The translations under genes and the position numbers were made by a program. This document shows, in pieces, positions 62,281 through 64,000 of a stretch of 64,000 nt of DNA. The stretch lies in NCBI RefSeq assembly GCF_008087625.1, contig NZ_CP042997.1, positions 9,486,001 through 9,550,000 on the forward strand. The letters run 5' to 3'. The notes beneath the pieces were generated by a model. That model saw only the letters and a program-made list of their open reading frames with translations. It had not been told where the DNA came from and ran no database searches. Every line of letters starts with the position of its first letter. Positions within the stretch are counted from its first letter, which is position 1. Source of the stretch: Aquisphaera giovannonii (GTDB lineage: Bacteria; Planctomycetota; Planctomycetia; Isosphaerales; Isosphaeraceae).

Positions 62281-63702
62281 TCACGACCGCTCGAGCGCCA
62301 GCCGGAGCTCGCGGACGGTCCGATGGCGGGCCCCCGGCGGCTTGGCCAGGCACGTCCGGCAGGCGGCGGCGAGGGGGCCCGAGAGGCCGGGGCGGAGCCG
62401 CGCCGGGTCGGCCGCGGGGGAGGGCGAGGCGACGTCGGCCAGGATGTCCGCCAGCGCGCGGCCCGGGAACGGGGGGCGGCCGGTGAGGAGCGTGAAGAGC
62501 AGCGCGCCGACGCCGTACACGTCGGTCCGGGCGTCGATCCGCCCCCACGACCGCGACGCCTGCTCCGGGGCCATGAACGGCGCGGTGCCCTCGATCCCGA
62601 GCCCGCCCACCGGGCCCGCCCCACCGCCGATGGACCGCGCCAGGCCGAAGTCCGTGACGCGGATCGTCCCGCGGCCGTCGAGCAGGATATTGGCGGGCTT
62701 GAGGTCGCAGTGGACGACCCCTCGCCCGTGGGCGTGCTCCAGGGCATGGCACACCTGGATCGTCCAGCGGACCGCCTCCGCCTCGGCGATCGGCCGGGCG
62801 CCGGCGATCGCGGCCAGGCTCGGCCCATCGACGAGGTCCAGGACCAGGAAGCACGATCCCCCGGGCGTGCGGCCGACGCCCCGGATCCCGACGATGCCGG
62901 GATGCCTCAGGCCGGCGAGCGTGCGGGCCTCGCCCAGGAACCGCCGGACGGCGACGGGGTGCCCCAGCAGATTCTTCCTCAGGAATTTCGCGGCGACCTC
63001 GCGGCCGGTCGCGACCTCCCGGGCCCGATAGACCTTGCCCATGCGTCCCGCGCCGATCATCCGCAGCAGCAGGAAGTCCCGATGCGAGACGGCGGCGACG
63101 CCGGGATGCGGATCGGATCGGTCCGCCCGGCCCATCCGCGCCGCCAGCAGCCCTCGGGCCCTGGCGAGGTCCCTCCGCACGGACCGCTCCGACCGGCCCG
63201 TCTCCGACGCGATCTCCGCGACCTGACGCCCTTCCAGGCGGAGCTCGATCGCGAGCCGGCCGTCGGGGTCGAGCGCCGCGAGGATGTGCCCCAGCTCGTC
63301 GGCCGCCGCGGCATCCTCCTCGTGAACCGGGCCGCGAAGGCCCTGGGCGCGGTCGAGCGGCACCTCGACCCGGAACGAACGCCGGGCGGCCCCCTCCCGC
63401 CGGGCGAGCTTCCGCAGCTTGTGGACGGCGATGGCCGACAGCAGCCTCCAGAGGTCGCCGCCGCGGCCCAGGGCGAAGCGCCCCTCCCTCGCCCCGACGA
63501 AGAAGCTCCGATAGACCGAGAGCGCCACGTCCTCGGGATCGGCCCGCCTCGCCAGCGGCGGCGACAGCCTCCCGCGTGCCAGCGCGACGATCCGCGAGAA
63601 GCCGCGGGCGAAGAGGGCCTCGGCGGCCCGCTCATCCCCCTGTCGATAGCGATCCAGGAGGATCAGCGAGGTCCACGGATCGAACGCCTCGGTCCCCCCC
63701 AT
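62281..63702 (-). CDS. ECF sigma factor fused to a Ser/Thr protein kinase
   Basis: A protein of 473 residues. The N-terminal 190 residues are an ECF sigma factor: region 2 as YRQGDERAAEALFARGFSRI and ADPEDVALSVYRSFFVG, region 4 as LAIELRLEGRQVAEIASETG and RSERSVRRDLARARGLL. From about 205 a complete Hanks-type kinase follows: glycine loop GAGRMGKVY, Lys239 in REVAAKFL, Glu259 in GEARTL, catalytic HCDLKPAN (Asp333), DFGLA at 351-355 and APE in MAPEQAS. There is no membrane segment, so the chain is soluble. The kinase could control its own sigma domain. GGAGGG lies upstream of the start. No separate anti-sigma gene is adjacent. Confidence 0.93.
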   Translation of the reverse strand: MGGTEAFDPWTSLILLDRYRQGDERAAEALFARGFSRIVALARGRLSPPLARRADPEDVALSVYRSFFVGAREGRFALGRGGDLWRLLSAIAVHKLRKLARREGAARRSFRVEVPLDRAQGLRGPVHEEDAAAADELGHILAALDPDGRLAIELRLEGRQVAEIASETGRSERSVRRDLARARGLLAARMGRADRSDPHPGVAAVSHRDFLLLRMIGAGRMGKVYRAREVATGREVAAKFLRKNLLGHPVAVRRFLGEARTLAGLRHPGIVGIRGVGRTPGGSCFLVLDLVDGPSLAAIAGARPIAEAEAVRWTIQVCHALEHAHGRGVVHCDLKPANILLDGRGTIRVTDFGLARSIGGGAGPVGGLGIEGTAPFMAPEQASRSWGRIDARTDVYGVGALLFTLLTGRPPFPGRALADILADVASPSPAADPARLRPGLSGPLAAACRTCLAKPPGARHRTVRELRLALERS

Positions 63703-63856
63703 GACGACGCCCTCCGGCCCGCGCGGACGGCCGAATGCCGGCCCGTCCCCATCGCGGCCTGGAGAATACTATAAGCTCCGCCAAATCCCTTCGGCATGAG
63801 GTTCGCGCCACGGCCCGTTGGTCCCCATCGCACGGGAGTCCACCTCCGTGACCACT

Positions 63857-64000
63857 TCACGCCGGTTTCCAATCCCTCCGGAACGCCTCCTTGAGCGTCA
63901 CCGGCTTGCGGCCGAGGATCTTCTCCAGCGCGTCGGAAGGTTCCGAGAACTCGCCTTGGCCGATGGCGTTCACGAAGTCCATCGCAAACTCGGCCCCTCG
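63857..64000 (-). CDS. C-terminal fragment of an NAD(P)-binding (NmrA/SDR-like) protein, cut by the window edge
   Basis: The minus-strand frame is open to the window end; the last 47 codons and a TGA at 63857-63859 are visible. The translation includes FVNAIGQGEFSEPSDALEKI and LGRKPVTLKEAFRRDWKP. The LGRKPVTLKEAF tail is typical of NmrA-like or azoreductase-type short-chain dehydrogenase relatives. The catalytic region lies outside the window. Confidence 0.7.
   Translation of the reverse strand, partial: RGAEFAMDFVNAIGQGEFSEPSDALEKILGRKPVTLKEAFRRDWKPA

Overview
This is a very GC-rich window with long open antisense frames on both strands. The gene content points to a planctomycete, most likely an Isosphaeraceae-type genome. 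The markers are a DUF1559 pseudopilin-like protein, a DUF1549/DUF1553 haem protein followed by a DUF1501 Tat protein, a DUF1800/DUF1501 pair, a BlaI plus M56-peptidase signalling pair carrying carboxypeptidase-regulatory-like domains, a planctomycete-style extended ECF sigma factor, a PEP-CTERM protein and a fused AroD/AroE. The family calls rest on motif recognition; no database search was possible.

Layout. 1-4.4 kb: a truncated gene, an FMN reductase, then a minus-strand pair encoding a degenerate AroDE homologue and a membrane protein fused to a low-molecular-weight phosphatase. 4.8-9.8 kb: a probable plus-strand tailoring operon behind a good promoter: two related small proteins, two SsuD-like flavin monooxygenases, a methyltransferase and a phytanoyl-CoA-type dioxygenase. 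9.8-17 kb: a glycan cluster of six glycosyltransferase-like genes, one of them a three-part fusion. 17-28.6 kb: a tightly coupled minus-strand operon for exported redox proteins: a giant (about 2,175 aa) multicopper oxidase-like protein, a beta-propeller lipoprotein, a tandem SCO protein and a cytochrome c/periplasmic-binding-protein fusion.

29.6-36 kb: an acyl-CoA dehydrogenase-like enzyme, DUF1559, and the DUF1553/DUF1501 pair. 36-41.4 kb: a TPR remnant, tRNA-Gly(CCC), a DUF4349 lipoprotein, a Tat-exported aldo/keto reductase and a leucine-rich-repeat protein. 41.4-47.7 kb: BlaI (with a clear promoter/operator), M56 receptor, DUF1800 and DUF1501. 47.9-52 kb: an MtnX-like phosphatase with glycerol-1-phosphate dehydrogenase, a flavin reductase and an exonuclease/phosphatase-family membrane protein. 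52-54 kb: a decayed VapBC-like toxin-antitoxin locus and a LuxR-type regulator flanked by two sharp dyads. 54-64 kb: a PEP-CTERM SGNH hydrolase, an MFS efflux protein, an ankyrin protein, an exported alpha/beta hydrolase, a histidine kinase, an ECF sigma factor with C-terminal sensor, a sigma-factor/Ser-Thr-kinase fusion and a truncated gene at the edge.

The strongest candidates for an undescribed system are the four-gene copper/haem operon (17.07-28.64 kb), whose oxidase carries its copper motifs in a permuted order, and the small-protein/flavin-monooxygenase operon (4.87-9.84 kb) next to the glycosyltransferase cluster. Several unusual fusions and a dispersed repeat of about 28 bp, seen in four copies, also deserve follow-up.
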